DNA of 64,000 nt from Doris montereyensis. Its lineage: Eukaryota; Mollusca; Gastropoda; Nudibranchia; Dorididae. The position numbers and the translations under genes are program-made. Below are positions 33,735-45,440 of this stretch, one piece after another. The notes beneath the pieces were generated by a model. The model was given only the letters and a program-made list of their open reading frames with translations. It was not told the DNA's origin and searched no databases. Numbering within the stretch: position 1 is the stretch's first letter; each line of letters starts with the position of its first letter. Where the stretch lies: assembly GCA_037039925.1 (NCBI GenBank), contig JAXRKP010001281.1:43501-107500 (forward strand). The letters are read 5' to 3'.

Positions 33735-34905
33735 ATGCCAACTCTTGCTGACGTCGTCAAGAAAAGAACCGCCACTAGAGGGCGGGTGACTCAAAAAAAA
33801 ACACAAAAAAAGGATGATGCTCGTGTACCAAAAGGAACCAGCAGATGCACACGAAATACAGCATACTGTTGATGAATTCATCAGGAGGTTGTCTCACCTA
33901 GATGAGATCCAGACAGAAGTCGAGTTCCTCCTACCTGAAGAGGAACTAGACTCGGACATCGACTTTGCATCCTGTTTGAGGGACGAAGCACACGTTCCGT
34001 TTCTTCAAGCAACACGTCTTCTATTACAAAGGTCAACACCAGGAAAACCAACTCAAAGCGTGAACGGATCCAAGGTGGTGGCTGATGTAAATTTACCAAA
34101 AGTTGAATTTACCAACGTTTTCTGGAAATGTAAAGGAATAGATGACTTTCTGGGAACGATTCGAAGCAGCATTGGGGAACAGCGAACTGCCAAACATCAC
34201 CAAATATACTCAAATTTGTTATCCCTTCTAAAGAGAGAGACAAAACAGTCTGTGCAGGGCCTGTCTTTGACTTCAGCGAATTTTGGGATTGCATACGTGA
34301 TATCCTGAAAAAGCGTGACGGAAAACTTGAGATGAATTTTCCTCATCAACCAAATATATCTGTCATGTGGCAGGTTTACGACAACTTGGCAGTCGCAGGT
34401 GCGGAGCGTTGAGACGCTGGGCGTGACGGGATCACAATACGGCGTGGTTCTGACACCATTAATCCTCTCACGTCTACCGCCTGGCACAAGGATGGATATG
34501 GCCTCCAGAAGGTCAAAACCACGAGAGTGACTTGGATTTTCTGCTGACGTTTCTTCTCGAAGAAATCAAGAGGAAGGAACGTTCAGCCATGTTTCAAAGT
34601 GACAGTGATTTTGGACTCCTTGTAGGTCTAGATAACAATGCTGTGAAAGAAAGAAGAATTCCAACGAAACAGAAGAAGACGGCTTCCACATTTGTTTCTC
34701 ATTATAAAGTCAAATGTGTTATTGGTGAAAAATACCATAAAGGAGGCTAGAAGAATGTTTTACATTTATAAAATGTTCAACAAGGAAGAGGTTTAACCTT
34801 TGGAAAGCAAAGTCATCGTGCTTTGCATTTTTTCAGTACTGAACACCTAAGTAGGTCATGTGGAGAAAATTGTAAGATCTGTAAGGGCGGTCATCATTGA
34901 CTTGA
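33735..34905 (+). pseudogene. BEL/Pao gag, frameshifted
   Basis: The start ATG at 33,735 opens MPTLADVVKKRTATRGRV; a frame change near the A-run at 33,797 moves to the frame containing VDEFIRRLSHLDEIQTEVE. Downstream motifs LPKVEF, KQSVQGLSLTSANFGI and LEEIKRKERSA are typical of the BEL/Pao gag-like region. A Cys/His cluster (SRSCGENCKICKGGHH at about 34,849) corresponds to its zinc-knuckle part. Stops and at least three frame changes break it. Confidence 0.8.
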
Positions 34906-34981
34906 TTTGTACTAGAGATAACAGTGTGAAAAGGCAACCCCGTTCTTCTGGCTCACCTAATACTACTTTAAATCATAGCTC

Positions 34982-35260
34982 GTGGAGCAACAACAAGAGT
35001 TGTCAAACTTTATTACAAGTAATCACAGTGTATATGTGAAAGATGGAAACGGAAAGAAACATTGTGTGAATGCTCTGTTTGACAGTGGGAGTGACCATAC
35101 ATATGTGACAAGCAATGTTATGAAAATTGTTATCCCAAGATTTAAGGAGCGCATTCAAATGGCACGTGTCTCATTTGGGTCTAGCAGACCCAGTGAAAGT
35201 AAATCAAGAAAGGTTTACACCTTAGATCTTGAGGGAGACAATGGTCCTTCTGTAAACTAG
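34982..35260 (+). pseudogene. BEL/Pao aspartic protease region
   Basis: An open stretch of about 92 codons with ALFDSGSDHTYVTSNV: the DSG triad marks the retropepsin-like active site, and the surrounding pattern matches the DUF1758 protease found in BEL/Pao polyproteins. It ends at a stop, and sequence resembling the rest of the protease continues in other frames to about 35,620. Confidence 0.82.
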
Positions 35261-35624
35261 ATGTTACTGAAGTTCAAACAATATGTGCACCTATCTACCA
35301 ACCAGGACTGAATGCTAAGGCCTTATCCTTTGTAAAACATTTTCAATTGTGTCAAAATTATTAGGATAGGTAAACACTGATTATAGATATCCTGATAGGG
35401 ATGGATACTATATGGGCATGAAAGGGATATTGTTTCAATCCCAGAATCAAAATCTTGCCTTACAGAAAACAATCTTTGGTTGGATAGTGTCAGGTTCATT
35501 CAACAATGACACTCAAAACACATGTATCATTTCTCACCAATTACTGTGTTGTAATCCATCTGTACCACATTTTCAAAACATGTGGGAATTAGATTCCATA
35601 GAATCAGGCATAAATTACAAATGA

Positions 35625-36615
35625 AAGATGAAGAATTAATTATTGTCCATGAATTTGAAGATTCTGTTAAATATGAAAATGGGTATTATGTGGTGAAACT
35701 CCCATGGAAACATGAACAGGCCATTCAAAGCCTGAAGTTATTGCTAAACCTAGATTGACTGACTAATGAAAAAGGATTAGTGGTGACTCTCAGTTTATCA
35801 AAAGATACCTTGAGATATTTGATGAAATGGAGGCGGAGGGTATTAATATTATAGTTGAGGTCTCAAGGAGGAAATCAATAAAGGATATCCAATATATTAT
35901 TTGCCTCATCATCCTGTAGTAAAAGAAAACTCTTTGTCGGCAAAGATACGTCCAGTGTTTGACGCATCGTGCCCAGGTCGAAATGGTGTAGCCTTAAACG
36001 ATTGTTTTCATGCAGGGCCATGCCTTTACCGGACCATATTTCTGTGTTTCTCAGATTCAGAAGATGGCCTGTTGCTTTAACGGCTGATGTGAAAAGGCGT
36101 TTCTGAACCTTAGGATTGACCCTGCAGATACAGATGTGCATAGGTTTTTGTTGCCAAATGGTGAAGGATATAAGGTCATGAAGTTTGATCACATTCCTTT
36201 TGGTATCAAAGCAAGTCCATTTCTCTTCAATGTGACATTGAAACATCATTTTACATTAGTATCCTGAAGCTCCGACTGTGAAAGGGCTAAAGGATAATCT
36301 TTATGTGGATGATTGGCTAAGTGACTGCAACACGTCCGAAGAATGCTGTAAAATGATTTAGGAGGCAAACTGCATAATGTCAGCAGCTTCATTGTCATTG
36401 GTTAAGTGGGCCAGTAATAATTCTTTGGTTGATGAGAAGTTGAAAGACATTGGTGATCAGAAAAAGTGTCTGATCATTCAGGACTCTTCTTTCAGTGTAC
36501 TGGGTGTACAATGGAATAAGGAAGATTCATTCGTTTTTAAGGGGTTGGCTCTTTATATGAATATCTGTTTCACGAAAAGAGCGGTTTTGGAGTGCTATAG
36601 CAAGGATTTTTGATC
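35625..36615 (+). pseudogene. BEL/Pao reverse transcriptase, frameshifted
   Basis: Fragments in three frames give RPVFDAS near 35,950, a GRNGVALND block, a MKFDHIPFGIKASPFLFN block at about 36,180, and YVDDWLSD at about 36,302. YVDD is the catalytic motif, and the PFGIKASPF block is characteristic of the BEL/Pao palm. A following open stretch includes SSFSVLGVQWNKE, the connection typical after the palm. Numerous indels make it non-functional. Confidence 0.85.
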
Positions 36616-37480
36616 ATTTGGGGCTGTTGTCTCCATTTATCATGTCGCTGAAGATAATCTTTCAGGACATCTGGAAATCAGGATTTGAATGGGACCAGGT
36701 TCTGCCCTTATTGTTTCAGCATAGAGTGATAAAATGGAACAAGGGATTGAAACATATCAAAGAGTTTCAAATCCCCAGAGGTTATTTATTCCGGGGAAGC
36801 TTGGACATTGGACTGCTTTTATGGACTTCATCTTTTCTGTGATGCCAGTGAAAAGACTTATGGAGCATGTGTTTATTTGACGATGAAATTGTTGAATCTG
36901 TTCATGTAAAGGTTGCTCCTTTAAAGGCGATATCATTGCCTCTGCCTTGAGTTGCTTGGTACTCTATTGGCAGCGCGTTTTAATGCGTTTGTAAAAAATT
37001 CTCTAAAAGTTACCCGAAGGTGTGTATTTGTTACACAGAGGAAATGCGGTGGAAAACATTTGTGAGCAACTGGGTTGCTGAAATTTAGAGTCTCACTAAA
37101 CCAGATGACTGGTGTCATATACTTGGGAAGGAGAATCCTGCAGATTTGATATCCAGAGGAATACCAGGTGAGGATCATGTGTCCTCCAAATTGTGGCTTA
37201 ATGGACTTGATTGGTTAAGCCGTGGTAGACTCTTCATGCTGAATATGAAGTCGATGATATGGATTTGGCGGTTGAATCACTGCCCTCCAACCAATCACTT
37301 GCTCAGTCAGAGCCAGTTGTAATATTTGAGATATCCAGGTGGAGTTCATTTCATAAAGTTATTGGCATTATTGCATGGGTGTACAGATTTATTCAGAGAA
37401 CAAGATGTCCTCCAGTCTCAAATAACGGTGTAGTTTCCAAACTAAGCCTTCATGAACTTCCTTTTAGCTGAAGTCAAATT
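36616..37480 (+). pseudogene. BEL/Pao RNase H and connector, decayed
   Basis: Weakly preserved pieces: CDASEKTYGACVYL near 36,845, CHILGKENPADLISRGIPG near 37,125, WLNGLDWL near 37,195 and ISRWSSFHKVIGIIAWVYRF near 37,330. The NPADLISRG block and the SSFHK...AWVYRF block are standard landmarks between RNase H and integrase in this group. Confidence 0.75.
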
Positions 37481-38530
37481 AATGCACTACGTTCAACGTT
37501 TGCTTTACATGAAAGAAATCTGTACTCTGTTGTCACACCAAAGTGTTAATCAAACGCCTTACATCTGCAAACTGAATCCCTTTGTGAATCATGATGGCTT
37601 GATGCGTGCTCAGAATAGGCTTCAATTCTCAGACTTTTCCTTTTAGGAGAAGTTTCCTATAATTCTGCCTAGAGGTGACCTGAGCGTGTTACTGTTACTG
37701 ATTAGACATTATCATCTTAGCATGAAACATGCTGGCGTTGATAAAATGATCACAGCTATTTGAGCTTAGTATTGGATCGTTGGGTTGAGAAGATTAGCAA
37801 AAGGTGTCAAGTCAAGGTGTACCCCATGTCAGATACAAGATTCTGCAGCTTGTAATCAGAGAGCGGCCCCTTAGCCCCAAGAAGAGAGTGCAAAGGCGCC
37901 GCCATTCTCAGTTTGTGGATTGACTTGACATGTCCTTTATCTTGTGTGGATCTTCCAAAAAAAGTAAATTGTATGTGTTGTTATTCACGTGTGCCGTTGT
38001 GAGAGCAGTACACATTGAATTGGTGGATTTTTTATCGGTGAAAGATTTTCTCCTTGGTTTCATTAGATTTGTTTCCAGATGATTTCTTCCAAAATGCATT
38101 ATTTCTGATAATGCTAAAAACTTTGTGGCAGCAAAGGAAAAAATGATCAAACATTATAGTCCTATGTGTCCAGTGTGGAAATTTAGTGCACCTTTTGATC
38201 CCATGGTGGGAAGCTTTCTGGGAGAGAATAGCCAGGTCAGTCAAATCTAACTTGAGGAAATCAGTTGGCAAACGGACAATGGACTAGGCGTGAACTTGAA
38301 ACCACGTTACATGAAGTAGAGGCTTGCGTTGATTCCAGACCTCTTACATTTGTTGGTGACGATGTCACTTCTGTGAGACCTCTAACACCATCGCACTTTC
38401 TCACACCACTTGGTACATCAGGCATGCATGATCCAACCTTTGATAAGTCAATGCTAAAACTTGGAAGGCAGGCTTTAATCACTGAGTATATTTTTGGGTG
38501 TCAGGTGATTGAGACATTTTAGGAAATGTG
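37481..38530 (+). pseudogene. BEL/Pao integrase, frameshifted
   Basis: A zinc-binding HHCC region is seen as HYHLSMKHAGVDKMI (about 37,707) and CTPCQIQ (about 37,820). The catalytic core shows an Asp near 37,918 (WIDLTCP), ISDNAKNFVAAKEKM at about 38,096 and the Glu-bearing ERIARSVKSNL at about 38,222, consistent with a D,D-E arrangement. A C-terminal open stretch has EACVDSRPLTFVGDD and LTPSHFLTP, very typical of BEL/Pao integrases. Confidence 0.87.
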
Positions 38531-39142
38531 GTCTAATGAATACTTAAGAAGCTTGCCCAATATGAAGACCAGTACAGCGAGGGGTTTACCTAGGATTGGT
38601 TCTCTTGTGACGATCAGAGAGAATAAAAGAATGAAAAGATCACAATGGCCTTTGGGGTGATTACACAGGTTTTCCCAGGTAGGGACGGCTTAATAAGGAC
38701 TGTAGAAATCAATACTTCCAGGGGAAGAGTAATAAGACCAATTCAAAGGGTTCATATTCTTGAAATTGCCGATGAACAATCCCACCGATGGTGAAGAAAA
38801 CAATTACAAATGGATTTCGAGACAGAAGATGCAAAGTCTGCGTGGAACCAGGCATCTTTGCTAATAATAAAACATTGGGAAAACGATATGTATCAAGAGG
38901 TGGAAGAACAGTTAAATCTAGAAAGTGGCTGGATATTTAAATAATGACAATCTTGCACCATAGATTCGAATTTAGATTCATTATGTTTAATGATATTTGT
39001 CCTTTGTGACAAATACGTTAATTATTGCATTTTATGAGTGGATAGTCAGAAGGCGTTTGCATTATCAATGAAAATTAAGGATTGTATTATGTATATATTA
39101 TGACATATAAAGTTTAATTGCCATTAAACTTGGTGGAGAGAA
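38531..39142 (+). other. BEL/Pao 3' region and polypurine tract
   Basis: Remnants of the integrase C-terminal tail (RGVITQVFPGRDG-like, about 38,660) are followed by AT-rich untranslated sequence. The purine-rich GGTGGAGAGAA directly before the 3' LTR (39,132-39,142) is the likely polypurine tract. Confidence 0.65.
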
Positions 39143-39353
39143 TGTTGCTGATACGAAACGAAATGTAATGTTACTGATACAAAACGAAATGTAATGTTGC
39201 TGATACGAAACGAAATGTAATGTTGCTGATCTGAAACGAAATGTGTTAATTTTTTTTGGTTGACAAGAATAAACATGGCCGACAGGACACTCATACAACT
39301 TTGATCTGTGACTTTGTGTTCAAGTTATTTCAGTCTAGCAATGTTTGTGAACA
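39143..39353 (+). repeat. 3' LTR of the BEL/Pao element
   Basis: 211 bp starting TGTTGCTGATACG and ending TTTGTGAACA. It has four 26-bp internal units against two in the 5' LTR; the remaining about 105 bp differs from the 5' LTR at only a handful of positions. Confidence 0.9.
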
Positions 39354-41404
39354 ATGCCAGAGTAAATGATGGCGCAAGAACATTAATAGCTTGAGATTTC
39401 AACTGTGCCCGTACAACGAATTTGACATTATTGCAGGCCAAAACATTCAAAAGAAGGCATAAAGACAATCGAGGCAACAGTAACCGACTTAGGATTGATT
39501 GATGTATGGAGAACAAATAATACCAGTTATAAACAACATACATGGGCAAGAGAAACCCGTTATACTGCTAGATGTCGGATTACATATTTGCCGATGAAAG
39601 CATGATGGCTAATATAGAAAGTATAGACATCAGAACCATCGGTTTCTAAGATCACAAAGCAGTCGAATGCAAAATAGGTTTCTGGTCAACTCTCCGAAGC
39701 CACTTATATTATAAACTGAATATTTACTTATTGAAAGACAAGCAATAACATAAATCTTATACATAAAACAATGGAACAAATTATAGCGAATGGAGATATA
39801 CGGACGAACATCTAGCATGGGAAAACATTAAAAAGGAATTAGTAGAAATTAGTCAGCAATATAGCAGGTACAAGAAATCAAAATCGAACAAGAAAAAAAC
39901 AAACCTTCTATCGCAAATGAACGAAATAGAAAATAAAGTCGCTAAAGATCCACATAGTGAGAAACTTAGGACAAGACTACATATTTGGAAGAAAGAACTG
40001 AAATCATTCAAATGGAAGAAACCAGAGATGCACAAATAAGATTTGGAATAAAAATGGATCAAGAAGAACTTAGAAAGGAGGAGATCAACCAATAATACTA
40101 TTTATAAATAAACTCAGAGGTGAAAACAAGGATATATCTAAACCACTTGAGATATTGCAAACAATAAAAAATTATTATAAAAATCTATACAAAGAGGCAA
40201 GAACAAAGGACATTATTCAGGCAACCAGAGCATTCACGTCTTCTCTTACAATACCAGTAATCACAAATGCAGAAAAACAATTGTGTGACCCGGAGGTTAC
40301 TGAAGAAGAAGTTTAAGATGCTATAAATAGCATGAAGAATGGTTCTCATCGCCAGGAATCGACGACCTTCCTATTGAATTCTACAAGCTATGTTGGCAGC
40401 ATATCAAAGATCCTCTGCTAGAATCATTCCAATACAGCTTCTAAAAGGGTTCACTATCAGGGTCTCAAAAACTGGGAATCATAAGCTTACTACATAAAGG
40501 AAAAGATAGGACAGAGCTAAATAACTGGAGGCCGATCACCCTTTCTAATACCAATTATAAGATAATCGCCAAAATATTCGCAAAATCGTGCACATAGACC
40601 AGAAAGGTTTCATACCAGGCAGAGATATCACTGATATAAAATGGGACATCGATGACATCTTGGAAACAAAAAATAACACAGATAATCTAGATATATTTGT
40701 CTCTCTGATTTTAAGAAAGCTTTTGACACTAAATTAATTCCCTTTCTTTTGGAATCAATTAAAACATTTGGATTTAGAGATGATTTTATGAAATGGATGA
40801 AGGTTTTGTTTCATGGAAGAACAGTTTTTGTTAAAAATGTAGGTTTTATCTCAGAAGAATTTAATGTAGAAAGTGGTGTGAGGCAAGGGTGCCCAATATC
40901 TCCCCTCTTGTTTATTGTGGCTGTAGAGCTACTCGCCATAAGCATTAGACAAACCAAAAACATAAAAGGCATAAGTCCTGTTGAGGGAATAGAACCAATA
41001 AAAATAAAACAATATGCGGATGATATGTCACTATTTGCCAAAGGCACTGATGATCTTAAGAATGCATTAGACCAAGTTGAAATATTCTCAAACTACTGTC
41101 TGGACCGAAACTCAATAAAGAAAAATCATTAGCTATGCCATTAACTTTTAACAATCCATTTCCTTGCATAATGCATGGAATAAACACAGTAAAGGAAAAA
41201 AAAATACTATCTATATTCTTTAGAATGAACCCGCAATAAGCATTGCAAAATATTGGGATAAAAGAATTAATACCATTAAATGTATATTGGCGCAGTGGGC
41301 AAAAAGAAATCTGTCAATAATGGGTAAAATTCAGATAGTTAAACGTTTGCTCTCAGTCAGTTAACCTATGTGATAAGAAGTATTGGTATTCCCAATGAAA
41401 TTTT
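39354..41404 (+). pseudogene. L1/Tx1-like LINE, endonuclease C-term and RT
   Basis: Continuation of the LINE cut at 32,928. LIA.DFNC near 39,390 and SDHKAV near 39,645 complete the endonuclease signature. The RT follows with WRPITLSNTNYKIIAKIFAK (about 40,528), QKGFIPGRDI (about 40,600), a clean 127-codon stretch from 40,749 with GVRQGCPISPLLFIVAVE, and YADDMSLFAKG at 41,012. The SPLLF...LAISIRQ pattern favours the L1/Tx1 group. Sequence stops resembling LINE at about 41,400, where a minisatellite begins. Confidence 0.85.
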
Positions 41405-41835
41405 ATCATTCCGTCCAAAGTAGCTTTCTGTTTGTAGGTCAACATGAAACTATAGATTTCACAGCCAGATAATTCTGTCCAAAGTAGCTTTCTGTTTGTC
41501 TGTCAACATGAAACTAATACAAACTATAGATGTCACAGCCATATAATTCCGTCCAAAGTAGCTTTCTGTTTGTCTGTCAACATGAAACTATAGATGTCAC
41601 AGCCAGATAATTCTGTCCAAAGTAGCTTTCTGTTTGTCTGTCAACATGAAACTATAGATGTCACAGCCAGACAATTCTGTCCAAAGTAGCTTTCTGTTTG
41701 TCTGTCAACATGAAACTAGATGTCACAGCCAGATAATTCTGTCCAAAGTAGCTTTCTGTTTGTCTGTCAACATGAAACCATAGATGTCACAGCCAGATAA
41801 TTCCGTCCAAAGTAGCTTTCTGTTTGTCTGTCCGT
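41405..41835. repeat. 64-bp minisatellite, about 6.5 copies
   Basis: The unit contains TCCAAAGTAGCTTTCTGTTT, GTCTGTCAACATGAAACTA, TAGATGTCACAGCCAGATAA. Copies are very similar, and one carries an extra ATACAAACT. It directly follows the LINE sequence. Confidence 0.95.
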
Positions 41836-41949
41836 CTCCGCAAATATCTTTGTTTAGTGATCGGAAGGGAGGAGGAGGGTGGTGGAAAAAAGGAAAATTG
41901 ACACCAATTATAGTCAGAACTTCACAATCCTAGATCACTGACGTTTCGA

Positions 41950-42223
41950 TAAAGTTCCCTCACGACCATTACGGCCCATAGAGCTGGAGCGCATCCCAGG
42001 TTCTATAGCATCAAATAAAACAGGTGATACCACCTCTTGCACGCTAGTCTGACACAGGTTTTTACTCCCAAGCTAGTGCTTATGTCCATTTGCACCTCAT
42101 TTGAATAAGGACAAATGTGTTTTAAATATCTTTTCCAAGGAACATATCGTCAGACCTAGCTTTGCTAGGATTTAAACCCATGCACTCATGATGCCAAGTC
42201 CAGCAGCCTAACCACTCGATCCT
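41950..42223 (-). mobile_element. SINE-A copy
   Basis: The minus-strand head includes GAGTGGTTAGGCTGCTGGAC and a mutated B box (GGGTTTAAATCCTAGC). The body has CGATATGTTCCTTGGAAAAG and CTTGGGAGTAAAAACCTGTG. The distal part matches TCACCTGTTTTATTTGATGC and CCATAGAGCTGG equivalents. Confidence 0.83.
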
Positions 42224-42281
42224 CAATGCTTTGATAAAAGATCCAGCTAAAAATTAACCCAAACAGCTGCTTAATTATCCA

Positions 42282-42598
42282 GTCTCAGAGAAAGTGAGAG
42301 AGAAAGAGAAAAACAAAGCACGGAAACTGTCAGCAAAGTCGAATACAAAAGTTTTATACATGACATAATTTGGTCTTTAAAAATACAAGCCAAATTGTAT
42401 TTTAAACAACTGACTGGAACTGGAATAGAACTTTTAAAGGTTAAGAAAATAACACTGCTCACCGGATATAGACTTGTAGCCAGTGATATTGGCGATCTAA
42501 CGAACGTTGTCAAAAACTTTGATGTTGCCATGGTTGCTGTAAAACAAAAGTTGGAGAAGAATGAGAAAAACACAGAAAAACAGAAAGACAAACTTTAG
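42282..42598 (+). CDS. Unidentified terminal-exon candidate
   Basis: After an acceptor-like TTAATTATCCAG the plus strand stays open for about 105 codons to TAG at 42,596-42,598. The product is rich in Lys/Glu at both ends, with a middle of mixed hydrophobic and charged residues (FIHDIIWSLKIQAKLYFKQL; LLTGYRLVASDIGDL; VAMVAVKQKLEKNEKN), unlike the low-complexity ORFs elsewhere. I do not recognise the family. No upstream exon or polyadenylation signal was found, so it could be a transposon fragment or chance. Confidence 0.3.
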
Positions 42599-42676
42599 AC
42601 CTTTAATTTCTCATAATTATAATGATAACACAAAATGTTTAAAAATCAACACATTAATAGAATTAGCCAAAACAGA

Positions 42677-43047
<371 letters not shown>

Positions 43048-43144
43048 TATTGATCCAAAGAAGGAAATTACAATTCTGATCCTCATAAAAAAGTAAAAAA
43101 AATATAATACATGTCTATCATTAAAATTGAAAACAGTAATGCAC

Positions 43145-43175
<31 letters not shown>

Positions 43176-43184
43176 GGGCAGAAA

Positions 43185-43955
43185 TATGAGTGTATGATAA
43201 ATACATCACAGAAATATGAGTATGATAAATACATCACAGAAATATGAGTATGATAAATACATCACAGAAATAAGAGTATGATAAATACATCACAGAAATA
43301 TGAGTGTATGATAAGTACATCACAGAAATATGAGTATGATAAATACATCAAAGAAACATGAGTATGATAAATACATCACAGAAATATGAGTATGATAAAT
43401 AAATCACAGAAATATGAGTATGATAAATAAATCACAGAAATATGAGTGTCATAAATACATCACAGAAAAATGAGGTATGATAAATAAATCACAGAAATAT
43501 GAGTATGATAAATAAATCACAGAAATATGAGTATGATAAATACATCACAGAAATATGAGTATGATAAATAAATCACAGAAATATGAGTATGATAAATAAA
43601 TCACAGAAATATGAGTATGATAAATACATCACAGAAATATGAGTATGATAAATAAATCACAGAAATATACAGAAATATATGATAAATAAATCACAGAAAT
43701 ATGAGTATGATAAACAATCACAGAAATATGAGTATGATAAATAAATCACAGAAATAAATCACCCAGAAATGAGTATGATAAATACATCACAGAAATATGA
43801 GTATGATAAATAAATCACAGAAATATGAGTATGATAAATAATAAATCACAGAAATATGAGTGTCATAAATATATGAGTATGATGACAAATACATCACAGA
43901 AATATGAGGATAAATACATCACAGAAATTGAGTATGATTATAAATCACCCATTTG
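43185..43955. repeat. 28-bp minisatellite, about 28 copies
   Basis: The unit is ATGAGTATGATAAATACATC plus ACAGAAAT. AATACATC and AATAAATC variants alternate, and short partial units occur at 43,660-43,760. Confidence 0.95.
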
Positions 43956-44516
43956 ATAGGACAGGGAGAGAGAGAGAGAGACACACAACACAACTCAACT
44001 GACCCTCGGTTGAATCTCATTCGCCTATTCCCCCCATGTGCATTTATTTTGTTAAAAATCATGACTGCTGACGGAATGAATGAATTCAGGTATCTTTTTG
44101 TGCTGGCCCTGGGATTCTGAACCTATCACTTCTAATTATTTTTAGACAGTCAATGAGAGAGCTAGCATATGAGAGAGAGTTAGTGATGTCAGTCAGTGTT
44201 TTTGTTATGTCGTTCAGAAACTGTGTGAAATAAGTCCTGCATCTTCCCAATCAACCCACCTGCCTTTCTGATCACCCCTTCAAGTCCCCTCCAATCAAAT
44301 TTAGTTACATTCCCACCCCAACTAGGAAGCTCAAAGGTCAACACAGAACATATATGTGACGAGTAGAGCATCTGCAATAGAGTGTGTAAGATTCAATTTT
44401 TTTATTTTTCCTATCAAACCCTCCCACCCTACCCCAGATTGCCTTGTTGATGCGGGTACAACTCAAATCATATTATTATAAGCCAAAACAGACAGAAACA
44501 ACACCTTCTCTCTTAG
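43956..44516. other. Spacer, no gene seen
   Basis: Contains a short GA run (43,967-43,980) and unique sequence. One minus-strand ORF of about 60 codons has no recognisable motif. Confidence 0.45.
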
Positions 44517-44735
44517 AGAGGGACTCGGTAGTCCAGAGGCAAGGTGTCAGCCTCTCAACCAAAAGATAGAGGGTTTGAGCCCGCCAACGGTATAAATATG
44601 TTCTTGAGTTACTTTTTCAAGAGCAAAATCTATTATCTTGGTCCAGGTAGGTGGATGGACATCTAGTCCCATCGGAGACGGACAATACCAAAAACCCCAA
44701 GGTCATTTAAGTTGTGGATGTGGGTAAATCAAATC
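44517..44735 (+). mobile_element. SINE-B copy, internally deleted
   Basis: The head reads GGACTCGGTAGTCCAGAGGC, CTCTCAACCAAAAGATAG and GGGTTTGAGCCC. The body has GGTCCAGGTAGGTGGATGGAC and CTAGTCCCATCGGAGACGG. It then skips the GTGCACGTTAAAG block and resumes at AAGTTGTGGATGTGGGTAAA. Its head is the closest match to the minisatellite at 1-415. Confidence 0.85.
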
Positions 44736-44785
44736 AAAATCTTTCTTTTATCCCTGTTCTAAAAAGCGTCCAGCAACCAAAACAA

Positions 44786-45440
44786 GTGTTGGGAATAATA
44801 CCAATACTAGCTATTCTTATTCCCAGCCGTGTTGGGGATACCATTTTTCTTATTCCCAACCTGGTGTTGGGAATAATACCAATACTAGCTATTCTCGTGT
44901 TATTTTCTTATTCCCAACCTGGTGTTGGGAATAATACCAATAGAGCTATTCTTATTCTCAGCCGTGTTAGGACACCATTTTTCTGATTCCCAACCTGGTG
45001 TTGGGAATAATACCAATACTAGCTATTCTTATTCCCAGCCGTGTTGGGGACACCATTTTTCTTATTCCCAACCTGGTGTTGGGAATAATACGTTAGCTAT
45101 TCTTATTCTCAGCCGTGTTGGGGACACCATTTTCTTATTCCCAACCTGGTGTTGGGAATAAATACCGAAAAACAGAACTATTCTTATTCTCAGCCGTGTT
45201 GGGGAAAACCATTTTTCTGATTCCCAACCTGGTGTTGGGAATAATACCAATACTAGCTATTCTTATTCCCAGCCGTGTTGGGGACACCATTTTCTTATTC
45301 CCAACCTGGTGTTGGGAAACTATTCTTATTTGTTGGGGACACCATTTTCTGATTCCCAACCTGGTGTTGGGAATTCAAGCACATGCACTTCTTTTCTGAT
45401 TCCCAATTCCCAGCACTGTTGTGAATACACCTTTTTTTGT
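44786..45440. repeat. 78-bp minisatellite carrying a hairpin in each unit
   Basis: About eight units containing TTATTCCCAACCTGGTGTTG, GGAATAATACCAATACTAGC and TATTCTTATTCCCAGCCGTG. In each, TTCCCAAC and GTTGGGAA form a perfect 8-bp inverted pair around CTGGT. The hairpin part is nearly invariant while other parts vary or are deleted. Confidence 0.93.

Larger units (their letters stand above)
32929..39353 (+). mobile_element. BEL/Pao LTR retrotransposon, full length but decayed
   Basis: A 6.4-kb element with two LTRs, a primer-binding site, gag, protease, reverse transcriptase, RNase H region and integrase in the order typical of BEL/Pao. The 5-bp direct repeat ATGCC lies immediately outside both ends (32,924-32,928 and 39,354-39,358), marking a target-site duplication. 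No env-like ORF is visible. All protein regions carry stops and frameshifts, so this copy is inactive. It sits inside the endonuclease region of an L1/Tx1-like LINE. Confidence 0.92.

Noticed and set aside
32929..39353. An envelope gene that would make the BEL/Pao element retrovirus-like
   Set aside because: The region between integrase and the 3' LTR is about 600 bp, AT-rich, and has no ORF with a signal peptide or membrane anchor.
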